From Deltaproteobacteria bacterium (GTDB lineage: Bacteria; Desulfobacterota; Desulfomonilia; UBA1062): DNA of 64,000 nucleotides. The notes beneath the pieces were generated by a model. That model was not told the origin of the DNA, ran no database searches, and was given only the letters and a program-made list of their open reading frames with translations. This document shows, one piece after another, positions 55,997-64,000 of this stretch. The stretch lies in the NCBI GenBank assembly GCA_018433085.1, contig JAHDRW010000016.1, forward strand, positions 49,513 to 113,512, given 5' to 3'. The translations under genes and the position numbers were made by a program. Every line of letters starts with the position of its first letter. Positions within the stretch are counted from its first letter, which is position 1.

Positions 55997-56610
55997 TATA
56001 TGGTATCTCCTTTCTTGAAGTTATATTCGCGGGACTTGAGCATGCTCTGAACCAGCCTTTCCGCGAGCCCCCGCTGGTTTTCGATGACGGCAACCCCCTT
56101 GAACGAGAGCCACTCCCTGCAGGGTAGCTGAATGACCCCGCATATAAGCTCGTCCACCCCTTGTTCCACGAGGAAACGTGCCAGTCCCATGGGATTGTCC
56201 GTTCCGGTGTTCAGGATATCCCTTTTCCGAATGGTGCCTCCTTCATAATCGATCAGCATCACACTTGACGAGCTGCCGAAGTGCGGGAGCTCTAAGGGGG
56301 AGAGTTGAGTCGCCCGCGAATCCGATCCTGGCTCTCCCTCGACGATGACAAGAACCTGCATTTTCCCTCCGGAATATGCGGGAACCTCCTTGATCTTCTC
56401 CGGTTCCTGGTCCACATTCACGTAGATCGTCCTGTCTCCATAGACCGACCTGGCCTGCCGGACATAGGGCCAGGTATCGGCACCATAGATAAAAATCCTG
56501 TCGTTGTACTGCCCGGCATCCGCCTTCGCATTCCTGATTGTCAGCAGGTATGCCCTCCGCCCTCCGATCTTCTTCTCTTCCAGATGGATCTCGATGTATT
56601 TCCCGATCAT
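55996..56610 (-). CDS. Protein with NifX/NifB-type dinitrogenase-cofactor-like domain
   Basis: About 204 residues. The C-terminal half (LPHFGSSSSVMLIDYEGG ... NPMGLARFLVEQGVDELICGVIQLPCREWLSFKGVAVI) has the layout of the dinitrogenase iron-molybdenum cofactor (NifX/NifB C-terminal) fold, with an HFG start and a Cys in ICG and LPC. The N-terminal half is not recognised. Such domains bind metal-sulfur cofactors or regulate their transfer. ATG 56610 is taken as the start, but the frame is open to 56760 and the ribosome site is weak. It lies between the CDF-MauE gene and the TSUP gene and overlaps the latter by 1 bp. Confidence 0.62.
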   Translation of the reverse strand: MIGKYIEIHLEEKKIGGRRAYLLTIRNAKADAGQYNDRIFIYGADTWPYVRQARSVYGDRTIYVNVDQEPEKIKEVPAYSGGKMQVLVIVEGEPGSDSRATQLSPLELPHFGSSSSVMLIDYEGGTIRKRDILNTGTDNPMGLARFLVEQGVDELICGVIQLPCREWLSFKGVAVIENQRGLAERLVQSMLKSREYNFKKGDTI

Positions 56611-56677
56611 TGCCTGGATGTTCTCGTTCCGGATGGGAAACCCTTCTCTTTCTCCATCGATTGTCTCTCCTTCGAAA

Positions 56678-58258
56678 TCACCGCTTCCTACCGCCGGCGG
56701 ACACGTCGTCAGCCGGTTCGGGCTCTGCGTCACGTCCAGGCCGGTCTGCCTGGGCTGCATCCGGGCCCCCTTTTCTCAGGGTCAGGAAGAGAAGGAACAA
56801 GGACAGCACGAGAAACGCGCCGTCTCTCAAGGCCGTCAGCAGGGTCATGTCGTTTTCCGCTGAAGCAGTGGTGAAGCATCCACAGCCGATATCGAGACCC
56901 CGCGCCATATTGAACACCAGCGCGCCCGCAAAAACGACCAGAAGGCCGGTGACCACCGTGACCGCGCCGGGCATCCAGACGTTCAGGATGAGCATGGCCC
57001 CGACGATGAGCTCCAGCCAGGGGAGCACGAGCGCGGCAAGGTTGACGAGGCTGCCTGGCAGGATCTGATAGTTGTAGACAGCGGTCGCGAAGGCGGCGGG
57101 ATCAAGTACCTTGTGAATGCTCGCGTAGACGAACGTGACCCCCAGGACGATGCGCGCGACGTGGTATGCGGCGCGGACGATGCCGCCGCGCCACTCCGGC
57201 CCGCCGTCAGGAGCGCCGGAACCGTCGTGAGCGCTGCGGCCAGCGGTGCTGCACGATATCCCGCAGAGCATGCCCCCGTCTCCGCAGTCCCTGGTCTCGA
57301 ACTGGAGAACCGGGTGATCGATCCCGAAGGAACGGCCCAGCACGGCTCGGATGCGCTCTGCCGTCTTTTCGGTCTGACTCAGGGCCTGGTCAGGGACCAC
57401 CACGTGGCAGGAAAAGGCCACGCCCGAAGCATCCAGGGGCCAGGCGTGGACATAGTGAATTCCTGACACCCCGGGCAACCCGCACAGGGTCCGGCGCACC
57501 TCATGGAGGTCCAGGCGCTCCGGCGTGGCGTTCATGAGTATGGCCGCCGATTCTTTGAGTATCTTCCAGGAGTTTACCAGGATATACGCGACGATGAGCA
57601 GAGACAGCACCGGGTCAAGCCAGTACCAGGGTCTCCACATGAGGACGAGCCCGCTGACAAGCACCGCCACCGAGGTCATGAGATCGCCCATCATGTGCAG
57701 GAAGGCCCCCCGGATATTGATATTATGGCCCGCATCCCGGTGAAGGAGCCATGCCGAGAGGCCGTTGCCAACGATCCCGGCTATGGCGGCAAGGATGACG
57801 ATCTGTCCCAGGACCGCCTCGGGATGGAACAGCCTTTTCACGGCATGGTAAACGATGAAGGTCGACGCCGCCGCCAGGATCGCACCGTTCACCAGGGCGG
57901 CAATGACCTCGGCCCTCCGGTATCCGAAGGTGTTGCGGGTCGAGGCCCCGCGTCTGCCTATCCTGTGGGCGATGTACGAGATGAGCACCGCGGTGAAATC
58001 GCTCAGGTTATGCAGCGCATCGGAAACGAGGGCCATGCTGTGGGCGAAAAGCCCCCCTGCGATCTGGACCAGGGGTATGAAGAGATTGAGCGCGAGAGTG
58101 GCCAGAAGCCTCTTTTCCGTGCCGTTCTCGCCGAAAAACGCATGTACATGGTGCCCGTGGTTCTCGCGGCGCCCGTGGTACCCTTGAGGATGAGGCGGCC
58201 CCGGGTCCTCGCATGCGTTTACGATCTTGCCGCGGTCTTTTTTGTGTTTATGATCCAC
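56678..58258 (-). CDS. Fusion of a CDF cation efflux transporter with a MauE/DoxX-like membrane domain
   Basis: A 526-residue fusion. The first part (about 45-330) is a cation diffusion facilitator with a His-rich start (HGRRENHGHHVHAF), six helices, metal motifs SDALHNLSDF and HMMGDLMTS, and a cytoplasmic C-terminal domain; Zn2+ or Fe2+/Cd2+ are typical substrates. A Gly-rich linker then joins a four-helix MauE/DoxX-like domain (about 365-495) with FVYASIHKVLDP and GLDIGCGCF. MauE-type proteins work with thiol-redox partners. GTG 58258 has AGAGGAG 5 nt upstream; it overlaps the rhodanese gene by 11 bp. The fusion is unusual but the frame is unbroken and neighbours are redox genes. Confidence 0.85.
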   Translation of the reverse strand: MDHKHKKDRGKIVNACEDPGPPHPQGYHGRRENHGHHVHAFFGENGTEKRLLATLALNLFIPLVQIAGGLFAHSMALVSDALHNLSDFTAVLISYIAHRIGRRGASTRNTFGYRRAEVIAALVNGAILAAASTFIVYHAVKRLFHPEAVLGQIVILAAIAGIVGNGLSAWLLHRDAGHNINIRGAFLHMMGDLMTSVAVLVSGLVLMWRPWYWLDPVLSLLIVAYILVNSWKILKESAAILMNATPERLDLHEVRRTLCGLPGVSGIHYVHAWPLDASGVAFSCHVVVPDQALSQTEKTAERIRAVLGRSFGIDHPVLQFETRDCGDGGMLCGISCSTAGRSAHDGSGAPDGGPEWRGGIVRAAYHVARIVLGVTFVYASIHKVLDPAAFATAVYNYQILPGSLVNLAALVLPWLELIVGAMLILNVWMPGAVTVVTGLLVVFAGALVFNMARGLDIGCGCFTTASAENDMTLLTALRDGAFLVLSLFLLFLTLRKGGPDAAQADRPGRDAEPEPADDVSAGGRKR

Positions 58259-58799
58259 CTGAGCTCCTCTCACGTTCATCGGGCTTAAACCCCTGTTCCA
58301 CCGGCAGGGCGTTTTCCAGCCAGAGGGTCCATCCATTCACGAGCACCCTGACCTCTTCGAAACCGAGTTCCTTGAGAATCCCGGCGAGATCGTGGCTCAG
58401 GCTGCAGGCCTCCCCGTCGCAGTAGGTGATGAGGGGAGTGTCCAGTGACAGGTCTCCGGCCGCCTCTTCGAACAGGAGATCCGCATCGTGCAGGGGGAGG
58501 CTGCGGGCGCCTCTGATATGCCCGCTCAGATACTCCTCCTTGGAGCGCGCATCGAAGAACACGGCGCCGCCTTCATGAAAGAACCGCACCGCTTCTTCAA
58601 GGGAGATATCCGTCCGGTTGCCCTGTCCGTCTCTCAACAGTGCTTCCCGGGACCGGTCCTGAACGAGCGGAATGCCGCCTGAGCGCAGGGCGTTCGTCCC
58701 AATGCCGAGAGCAGCGGCCAGGACTACGATCACCAGGGTTTGCCACAGGGCCTTCCGTACGGCCATGAGCTCGATGATGCCCTCAACCGGAGCTTTCAT
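58248..58799 (-). CDS. Membrane-anchored rhodanese-domain protein
   Basis: A 183-residue protein with an N-terminal membrane helix (about 14-34), placing the rhodanese domain (65-170) probably in the periplasm. The active-site loop YCDGEAC holds two cysteines (Cys127, Cys132), the CxxxxC layout of redox-type rhodaneses. It may carry persulfide sulfur or act in disulfide exchange. GAGGGGG precedes the ATG. It lies between ccdA and the CDF-MauE gene and overlaps the latter by 11 bp, indicating a common transcript. Confidence 0.88.
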   Translation of the reverse strand: MKAPVEGIIELMAVRKALWQTLVIVVLAAALGIGTNALRSGGIPLVQDRSREALLRDGQGNRTDISLEEAVRFFHEGGAVFFDARSKEEYLSGHIRGARSLPLHDADLLFEEAAGDLSLDTPLITYCDGEACSLSHDLAGILKELGFEEVRVLVNGWTLWLENALPVEQGFKPDERERSSGGS

Positions 58800-58849
58800 G
58801 ATATCCCCCTCTTTAAGTTTTCCGTCATATCAATACCACAACGGTTCTC

Positions 58850-59557
58850 TCAGCGCGTGATGAACGGATCGATGATGAAGTAGACCCCCAGCAGAACGAT
58901 CATGGCGCCCGCGCCTTTCCGGAACACGGTCGCCGCGCTGTTCCATGCGCTGTTCTCCAGGAGTCGTTTCACCGCGGCCGTGGAGCTGCCGGCCGTCATG
59001 ATGGGAAGGCAGTGACCCACGGCGAACAGCACGATCAGGATCACCCCGGTGAAGATTTTCTCCTGGATCGTGATGATGGCCAGGATAGGGGCTATGAATC
59101 CGAAGGTGCAGGTTCCCGACAACACGCCGTATGCCAGGCCCAGGCCAAAGGCCCCTGAGATGCCCCGGAAATTGAGGCGGTAGAGCAGGCTTCCCGACAT
59201 GGAGCACTTCTCCACCCCGAGCATGCCCAGGGCCACCCAGATAAGAATCCCGCCCACCAGCACCTTCCAGAAGTTGCCCACGTCGCCGAGCATCCGCCCG
59301 AGCAGCGCGCATATCACGCCCACCAGGGCGATGGTGATGAAAAGCCCCACCGTGAAGGCCACGGAATAACCGGCTGCCGAAGATGTCTTCACCTCGCTGC
59401 GCTGGCCTGCGACATAGGCCACGATCAGGGGAATGGAGGCGAGGTGGCACGGACTCAGCAGCACGCTGACCACTCCCCAGACAAAGCACCCCGCCGCGGC
59501 GATGAGCAGTCCCCCCGTCATCCACTGATTGATGGTTATGAGAAATTGCTCGAGCAT
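58850..59557 (-). CDS. CcdA/DsbD-type thiol-disulfide transmembrane transporter
   Basis: A 235-residue protein with about six membrane helices and the paired cysteines of CcdA: LSPCHLASIP (Cys37) and SGTCTFGF (Cys150). It passes electrons from cytoplasmic thioredoxin to periplasmic thiol proteins. The next upstream gene encodes a secreted thioredoxin and the next downstream a membrane rhodanese, both plausible acceptors. Cytochrome c maturation is the usual alternative role for CcdA, but no cytochrome genes are here. Confidence 0.9.
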   Translation of the reverse strand: MLEQFLITINQWMTGGLLIAAAGCFVWGVVSVLLSPCHLASIPLIVAYVAGQRSEVKTSSAAGYSVAFTVGLFITIALVGVICALLGRMLGDVGNFWKVLVGGILIWVALGMLGVEKCSMSGSLLYRLNFRGISGAFGLGLAYGVLSGTCTFGFIAPILAIITIQEKIFTGVILIVLFAVGHCLPIMTAGSSTAAVKRLLENSAWNSAATVFRKGAGAMIVLLGVYFIIDPFITR

Positions 59558-59682
59558 AGCCTTAACCGCTCCTCATAAAACCGCGAGAGATCCATCGGGT
59601 TCAACCCGATACTTCACGCAATGCTGCACCGCCGCCCCGGATGACCCCCCGCAAACAGGACGGGCCGTTCCCGGCCGCTTCC

Positions 59683-60066
59683 TCACCCCTGCACCCCCAT
59701 TTCCCCAAGCTGTTCGACGATCGCATCCTCCGACATGAAGCCCACGTGCCGGTAGACCTCCTTGCCTTCACGGTCGAAAAAGACCTGGGTGGGAATGGCC
59801 CGGACCTTGAACCGCGCGGCCTGGTCCCGGTGGTATCGCAGATCGATGAACACGATGGCGGCCTTGTCTTTGTAGCGCTCTTCCACCTTTTTCAGGATCG
59901 GCTCCATCATCTTGCACGGGATGCAGGACCCGGCGCCGAGGTCCACCATGGTCACCATGCCCTTGACCGGAATTGCAGGGATTTTTTCTGCTTGAGCCTG
60001 TGCGATTCCGGAAATGATGAGCATTCCGGCGAGAAACAGGGCGAATATGAGATATCTCAACTTCAT
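59683..60066 (-). CDS. Secreted thioredoxin-fold protein
   Basis: A 127-residue thioredoxin with a signal peptide (about 1-26, ending AQAQA). The active site is CIPC (Cys48, Cys51) after VDLGAGS, and the cis-proline lies in VRAIPTQVFF. Export means it works in the periplasm, most likely kept reduced by the CcdA encoded next. GGAGG stands 4 nt before ATG 60066. The atypical IP dipeptide between the cysteines suggests a redox potential unlike classical thioredoxin (inference). Confidence 0.9.
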   Translation of the reverse strand: MKLRYLIFALFLAGMLIISGIAQAQAEKIPAIPVKGMVTMVDLGAGSCIPCKMMEPILKKVEERYKDKAAIVFIDLRYHRDQAARFKVRAIPTQVFFDREGKEVYRHVGFMSEDAIVEQLGEMGVQG

Positions 60067-60099
60067 CTTTCCTCCGCTCATTTTTCCGCTATTTCAAGA

Positions 60100-60915
60100 T
60101 CATGATTTTCTTATGGCCGTAATAACCGCCGACCGGGCATAGTCTTCGAACCCCGAGCCCGGAAACCAGTCCTTGATGTACTCTTTGCTCTCCTCCTTCA
60201 CCGTTATGACGATATCCACGAAACCCGCCTCGCGGAGCATGTGCTCGAGATCCTGAACCGGCGTGGCACCGGCAACGCATCCGCAGTACGCATCATTGTC
60301 CTGCCTTTTCTCCGGTGGAATCTCGCGGACCGCGACGATATCCGAGATCGCCAGACGCCCGCCCTCCTTCAGTACGCGGAAGGCATCGGCAAACACCTGC
60401 GGTTTATCGGGCGAAAGGTTGATCACGCAGTTGGAGATGATGACATCGGCGGTCTTGTCGGCCACGGGCAGATGTTCGATCTCGCCCAGCCGGAACTCCA
60501 CGTTGCGGAAGCCTGCCCTGGAGGCATTCGCCCGGGCCTTTGAGATCATCTCCGGTGTCATGTCCACGCCGATGACCCTGCCCTCATCCCCCACCTGCCG
60601 GGCGGCCAGAAAGCAGTCGAATCCCCCGCCGCAGCCCAGATCCACCACGATCTCTCCATGGTGCAGGTCTGCAATGGCCTGGGGGTTTCCGCACCCGAGG
60701 CCCATGTCGGCGCCTTCGGGCACGCCGGAGAGCTCCTGCTCAGAATACCCCAGCTTCTCCGAGATGCCCGCCGCCGGACCCGGAGAGCAGCAGGTACCGC
60801 TCCCGCAGCAGGAGCCGCCCGATACCGCCACCCGGGAATAGCGCTCCCTCACGAGCTGTCTGGTGTCGTCGTGAGAAAGAATGTCGTTCACCTTTGCCTC
60901 ATGGTTTTCTTTCAT
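60100..60915 (-). CDS. arsM: Arsenite S-adenosylmethionine methyltransferase
   Basis: A 271-residue ArsM. The SAM motif is VDLGCGGGFD (91-100). The cysteines expected for As(III) binding are present at Cys75 (LGCGNP), Cys163 (SNCVINLSPDK) and Cys211/213 (YCGCVAGA), and an extra CC pair lies near the N terminus (SCCGSGTCCS). It methylates trivalent arsenic, using thiols as reductant, which fits the thioredoxin genes on both sides. It follows the small thioredoxin by 28 bp. This is a well-conserved family, so function is confident. Confidence 0.95.
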   Translation of the reverse strand: MKENHEAKVNDILSHDDTRQLVRERYSRVAVSGGSCCGSGTCCSPGPAAGISEKLGYSEQELSGVPEGADMGLGCGNPQAIADLHHGEIVVDLGCGGGFDCFLAARQVGDEGRVIGVDMTPEMISKARANASRAGFRNVEFRLGEIEHLPVADKTADVIISNCVINLSPDKPQVFADAFRVLKEGGRLAISDIVAVREIPPEKRQDNDAYCGCVAGATPVQDLEHMLREAGFVDIVITVKEESKEYIKDWFPGSGFEDYARSAVITAIRKS

Positions 60916-60943
60916 GGATATGCCCCTTTCCGTTCGCGATCCC

Positions 60944-61174
60944 TTACCCGAGAAGCGCCTTGATGTCCTTGACCGAGAGCACCTTGCCCACCACCTTCAC
61001 CTCGCCGTCAACGGCCAGGGCCGGGGTCAGCATGACGCCGTATTTCATGATCTCGTTGATGTCCGAGACCTTTTCCACCTCGATCGGCCTGCCCAGCTCC
61101 CGGGCCGCCTCTTGAGCATTCTCCGTCAGTTTTTTGCACTTGGCGCAACCTGTTCCGAGAATCTGTATCTTCAT
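60944..61174 (-). CDS. Small thioredoxin-like redox protein (MTH895/TM0996 type)
   Basis: A 76-residue mini-thioredoxin with active site CAKC (Cys10, Cys13) right after the first strand and a cis-Pro segment (VMLTPALAVDGEV). Proteins of this type are regularly encoded beside ArsP-like permeases and ArsR regulators. Here it stands between the permease and ArsM genes, so it probably supplies reducing power for arsenic handling in the cytoplasm. The ribosome site is GGAGG 6-8 nt before the ATG. Confidence 0.9.
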   Translation of the reverse strand: MKIQILGTGCAKCKKLTENAQEAARELGRPIEVEKVSDINEIMKYGVMLTPALAVDGEVKVVGKVLSVKDIKALLG

Positions 61175-61210
61175 CCCGTCAATCCTCCTTGTTTCTTTTC
61201 TGTTTTTTTC

Positions 61211-62506
61211 TTATGCCGTCATGAAGCCGAAAATCCACCCGCTCAGAGTGGCCATGGTTATAACGAGCGCGACGAACACGGCTGTCTTCTTCGTGCCCAG
61301 GACGCTATAGATCACCAGCATGTTGGGAAGCGAGAGCGCGGGCCCGGCAAGCAGCAGGGCGAGCGCGGGTCCCTTGCCCATCCCCGCGCCGAGCAGGCCC
61401 TGGAGGATGGGTATTTCGGTCAGCGTCGCGAAGTACATGAATGCCCCCACGAACGAGGCGAAAAAGTTCGCCGCGATCGAGTTGCCCCCCACCGAGCCCG
61501 CGATCCAGCTCGAGGGGATGATCCCGGCCTCCCCGGGCCGGCCCAGCAGGAAGCCTGCCACCAGCACTCCGGCAAAGAGAAGAGGCACGATCAGCTGGGT
61601 AAACCCCCAAGTCTGTTCGAGCCAGGCGCGGCCTTCGCCGGTGCCTTTTGCCAGGAGCAGGATCAGTGCCACGACGCCTGCGAGGAAGGGAACGGTCGGG
61701 TTCCCGGGAAATGCAAAGGCCAGCGCTGCAACCGTTGCCGCCGCAATGGCCATGTACCTGACATTCACACTGAACCACCGGACCATGATCACGGCGAGCG
61801 CCACCCCGAACAGGGCGGTGAACACCCACTTGTTCTGGTAGATGAATGCCGAGACGCCTCCCGTGCTCTGACCCCAGTTCGCGAACACGAGAATCCCCAC
61901 CATGGACGCGAAATAGAGCGCGGTCTGCCACAGGGGCCTGCCATCATCTTCCTGGGGCATCGCGGCATTCATGCTCGTGCGCTCATGTTCCTCCTTTCTG
62001 AAGAAAAAGGCCATGAGCAGGCCGATGACGATGCTGAAAGCCACTGCGCCCACCGCCCTGGCGAGCCCGAGCTCAGGCCCCAGGACCGCTGCGGTCAGCA
62101 CGATGGCCAGCACGTTGATGGCGGGCCCGGAATACAAAAAGGCCGATGCCGGGCCGAGCCCTGCCCCCATCTTGTAGATACCCGCGAACAGCGGCAGCAC
62201 GGTGCACGAGCACACGGCGAGGACCGATCCGGACACCGATGCCACGCCGTATGCCAGGACCTTGTTCGCGCCCGTGCCGAGATATTTCATCACGGACGCC
62301 TGGCTGATGAAGACCGCGATGGCGCCCGCGATGAAGAACGCCGGGATCAGGCAGAGCAGCACATGCTCCTGCGCGTACCACCTGGCCAGGTGAAAGGCCT
62401 CCAGGATTGCCGAGTCGAACCGCTGCGCCCCTATGGGCATGAAGTATACGGCGATAAATAGGCCGATGAATATGGCCAGCTTTTTCCATTCTTCGCGCAG
62501 TATCAT
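61211..62506 (-). CDS. ArsP-like (DUF318) permease
   Basis: A 431-residue inner-membrane permease with about ten or more helices. The AVCSCTVLPLFAGI signature (Cys99, Cys101) and LYSGPAINVLA are typical of the DUF318/YraQ/ArsP group. ArsP members export methylated trivalent arsenicals, a good fit with ArsM in the same operon, but other cargo is possible. ATG 62506 overlaps the ArsR stop by 4 bp (ATGA) and has GGGAG 9 nt upstream; the open extension to 62635 is inside the arsR gene and rejected. Confidence 0.88.
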   Translation of the reverse strand: MILREEWKKLAIFIGLFIAVYFMPIGAQRFDSAILEAFHLARWYAQEHVLLCLIPAFFIAGAIAVFISQASVMKYLGTGANKVLAYGVASVSGSVLAVCSCTVLPLFAGIYKMGAGLGPASAFLYSGPAINVLAIVLTAAVLGPELGLARAVGAVAFSIVIGLLMAFFFRKEEHERTSMNAAMPQEDDGRPLWQTALYFASMVGILVFANWGQSTGGVSAFIYQNKWVFTALFGVALAVIMVRWFSVNVRYMAIAAATVAALAFAFPGNPTVPFLAGVVALILLLAKGTGEGRAWLEQTWGFTQLIVPLLFAGVLVAGFLLGRPGEAGIIPSSWIAGSVGGNSIAANFFASFVGAFMYFATLTEIPILQGLLGAGMGKGPALALLLAGPALSLPNMLVIYSVLGTKKTAVFVALVITMATLSGWIFGFMTA

Positions 62507-62877
62507 AATTTCTTCTCCCGTTGTCCGCACCGTCTGCAGGCCGTGCCCGGGGTCGTCATCCCGGGAACCTCGAGCCGGTCTTTTGTGCCGCCGGCGAGCA
62601 CGGCCTCGATGCAGCCCATGAAATCGAGCACGCACGGAACCTTGAGCCGATAGAACATCTGCTTTCCCCGCTTCTGAACATCCACGATCCCTGCCTGCCT
62701 CAGCACGGAGAGGTGCTTTGATACCGTGGAGAAGTCCGCGTCCACTGTTTCGAGAAGCTCACATACGCAGTGTTCTCCCTCAGCCAGCTTTTCCACCATC
62801 CAGAGCCTGGTGGGGTGAGCAAGGGCCTTGAGCACTCTCGCCCTTGCACGATACAATGCCTTTCTGCTTTCATCCAT
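62503..62877 (-). CDS. ArsR-family repressor, first gene of the metalloid/thiol operon
   Basis: A 124-residue winged-helix regulator. The metal-sensing helix holds EHCVCEL (Cys37, Cys39), the recognition region is DFSTVSKHLSVLRQAG, and the C-terminal tail has an extra CRRC. ATG 62877 has GGAG 8 nt upstream; ATG 62895 is the alternative. A palindrome at 62902-62921 immediately upstream is a good operator candidate. Its stop overlaps the permease start, so it controls and is part of the operon. Confidence 0.9.
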   Translation of the reverse strand: MDESRKALYRARARVLKALAHPTRLWMVEKLAEGEHCVCELLETVDADFSTVSKHLSVLRQAGIVDVQKRGKQMFYRLKVPCVLDFMGCIEAVLAGGTKDRLEVPGMTTPGTACRRCGQREKKL

Positions 62878-62901
62878 TCCGCTGTCTCCAGTCATTTCCT
62901 T

Positions 62902-62921
62902 ATTTGGCTATTTAACCAAAT
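62902..62921. promoter_or_regulatory. Operator candidate for the ArsR repressor
   Basis: ATTTGG (62902-62907) and CCAAAT (62916-62921) form a perfect dyad with an 8-bp spacer, starting 25 bp upstream of the arsR ATG at 62877, a usual place for an ArsR operator. Confidence 0.6.
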
Positions 62922-63087
62922 GATCGATTCAAGTCAATTCCGATTTTCTTTATGGACACTATCTTTCCTCTTCAAGCGGACAAGCATGATACCGTGGCAT
63001 TTCCTTATCCTTTTCCGCGAGGCACCGAGATTACATCCCTCTTCTCGCGGAAAGAACGGATTTTTTTCGATCAATAAAATTGGAGTA

Positions 63088-63116
63088 TTGACTTTTCATA
63101 ATTTTTGCCCTATCGG
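63088..63116 (+). promoter_or_regulatory. groESL promoter
   Basis: TTGACT (63088-63093), a 17-bp AT-rich spacer, then TATCGG (63111-63116). The -35 differs from consensus at one position, the -10 at three. The CIRCE element lies just after it, covering the likely start site, which fits HrcA repression. Confidence 0.55.
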
Positions 63117-63119
63117 ATA

Positions 63120-63146
63120 TTAGCACTCGCTGGAAGCGAGTGCTAA
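63120..63146. promoter_or_regulatory. CIRCE operator (HrcA-binding site)
   Basis: TTAGCACTC (63120-63128), a 9-bp spacer and GAGTGCTAA (63138-63146) match the CIRCE consensus perfectly. It lies 27 bp upstream of the groES ATG and would be bound by HrcA, whose gene is not in the window. Confidence 0.97.
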
Positions 63147-63173
63147 TATTACTGAGTGCAGGAGGAGTATACT

Positions 63174-64000
<827 letters not shown>

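Noticed and set aside
60881..62461. 526-codon open frame antisense to the ArsP-like permease
   Set aside because: Hydrophilic His/Arg-rich shadow of membrane-protein codons; no ribosome site or family match.

Overview
The window is a GC-rich bacterial chromosome segment. It has closely packed operons, many ribosome sites of the GGAGG type, a sigma-54 promoter beside an NtrC-type activator, a perfect CIRCE element before groES-groEL, a B. subtilis-type Fe-S PurF, several large PAS/hybrid kinases and an LktA-type two-partner adhesin. Together these suggest an anaerobic or microaerophilic Desulfobacterota (former Deltaproteobacteria) lineage. That is an inference from gene content; no rRNA, tRNA or genus marker was found in the window.

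Layout. 1-13.7 kb: a PKD/RCC1 lipoprotein, a giant hybrid histidine kinase with a CheY-like partner, a SAM methyltransferase, and a sigma-54 two-component system facing a DUF4168 protein and a 53-residue lipoprotein. The lipoprotein gene is very short and was found directly in the DNA. 13.9-18.2 kb: a four-gene MacAB/LolCDE-like ABC export operon. 18.3-25.7 kb: housekeeping and accessory genes (an AsnRS-like asparagine synthetase, PurF, MarC, DnaJ, an OmpA lipoprotein), with relic repeats in the gaps. 25.9-41.1 kb: a two-partner secretion pair, a ~4475-residue adhesin and its TpsB pore. 41.1-41.8 kb: a gene-free stretch of nested inverted repeats. 41.8-52.7 kb: ion transporters (MgtE-like, CPA2 antiporter), a CbpM-like protein, two PilZ proteins, a TSUP permease, a PAS kinase, a secreted polysaccharide deacetylase and a CoA-disulfide-reductase-like flavoenzyme.

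52.9-62.9 kb: a minus-strand block of metalloid and thiol-redox genes. In transcription order it runs ArsR, ArsP-like permease, mini-thioredoxin, ArsM, secreted thioredoxin, CcdA, membrane rhodanese, a CDF-MauE fusion, a NifX-like protein, a TSUP permease broken in a G8 tract, and Usp. A second ArsR, a truncated Acr3 and a second Usp follow. Spacings and overlaps (ATGA, TAATG) suggest long co-transcribed units. The block can be read as arsenic sensing, methylation and export combined with a membrane-to-periplasm thiol relay. 63.1-64.0 kb: the CIRCE-controlled groES-groEL start, with groEL running off the window.

The least ordinary items are the CDF-MauE fusion inside the arsenic/redox block, the self-contained sigma-54 module with its palindromic enhancer candidate, the 297-bp duplication inside the adhesin gene, the poly-G frameshift and acr3 truncation, a spacer-less 38-bp palindrome, and the nested inverted repeats after tpsB. 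No CRISPR array, prophage, intact transposase or RNA gene was seen.
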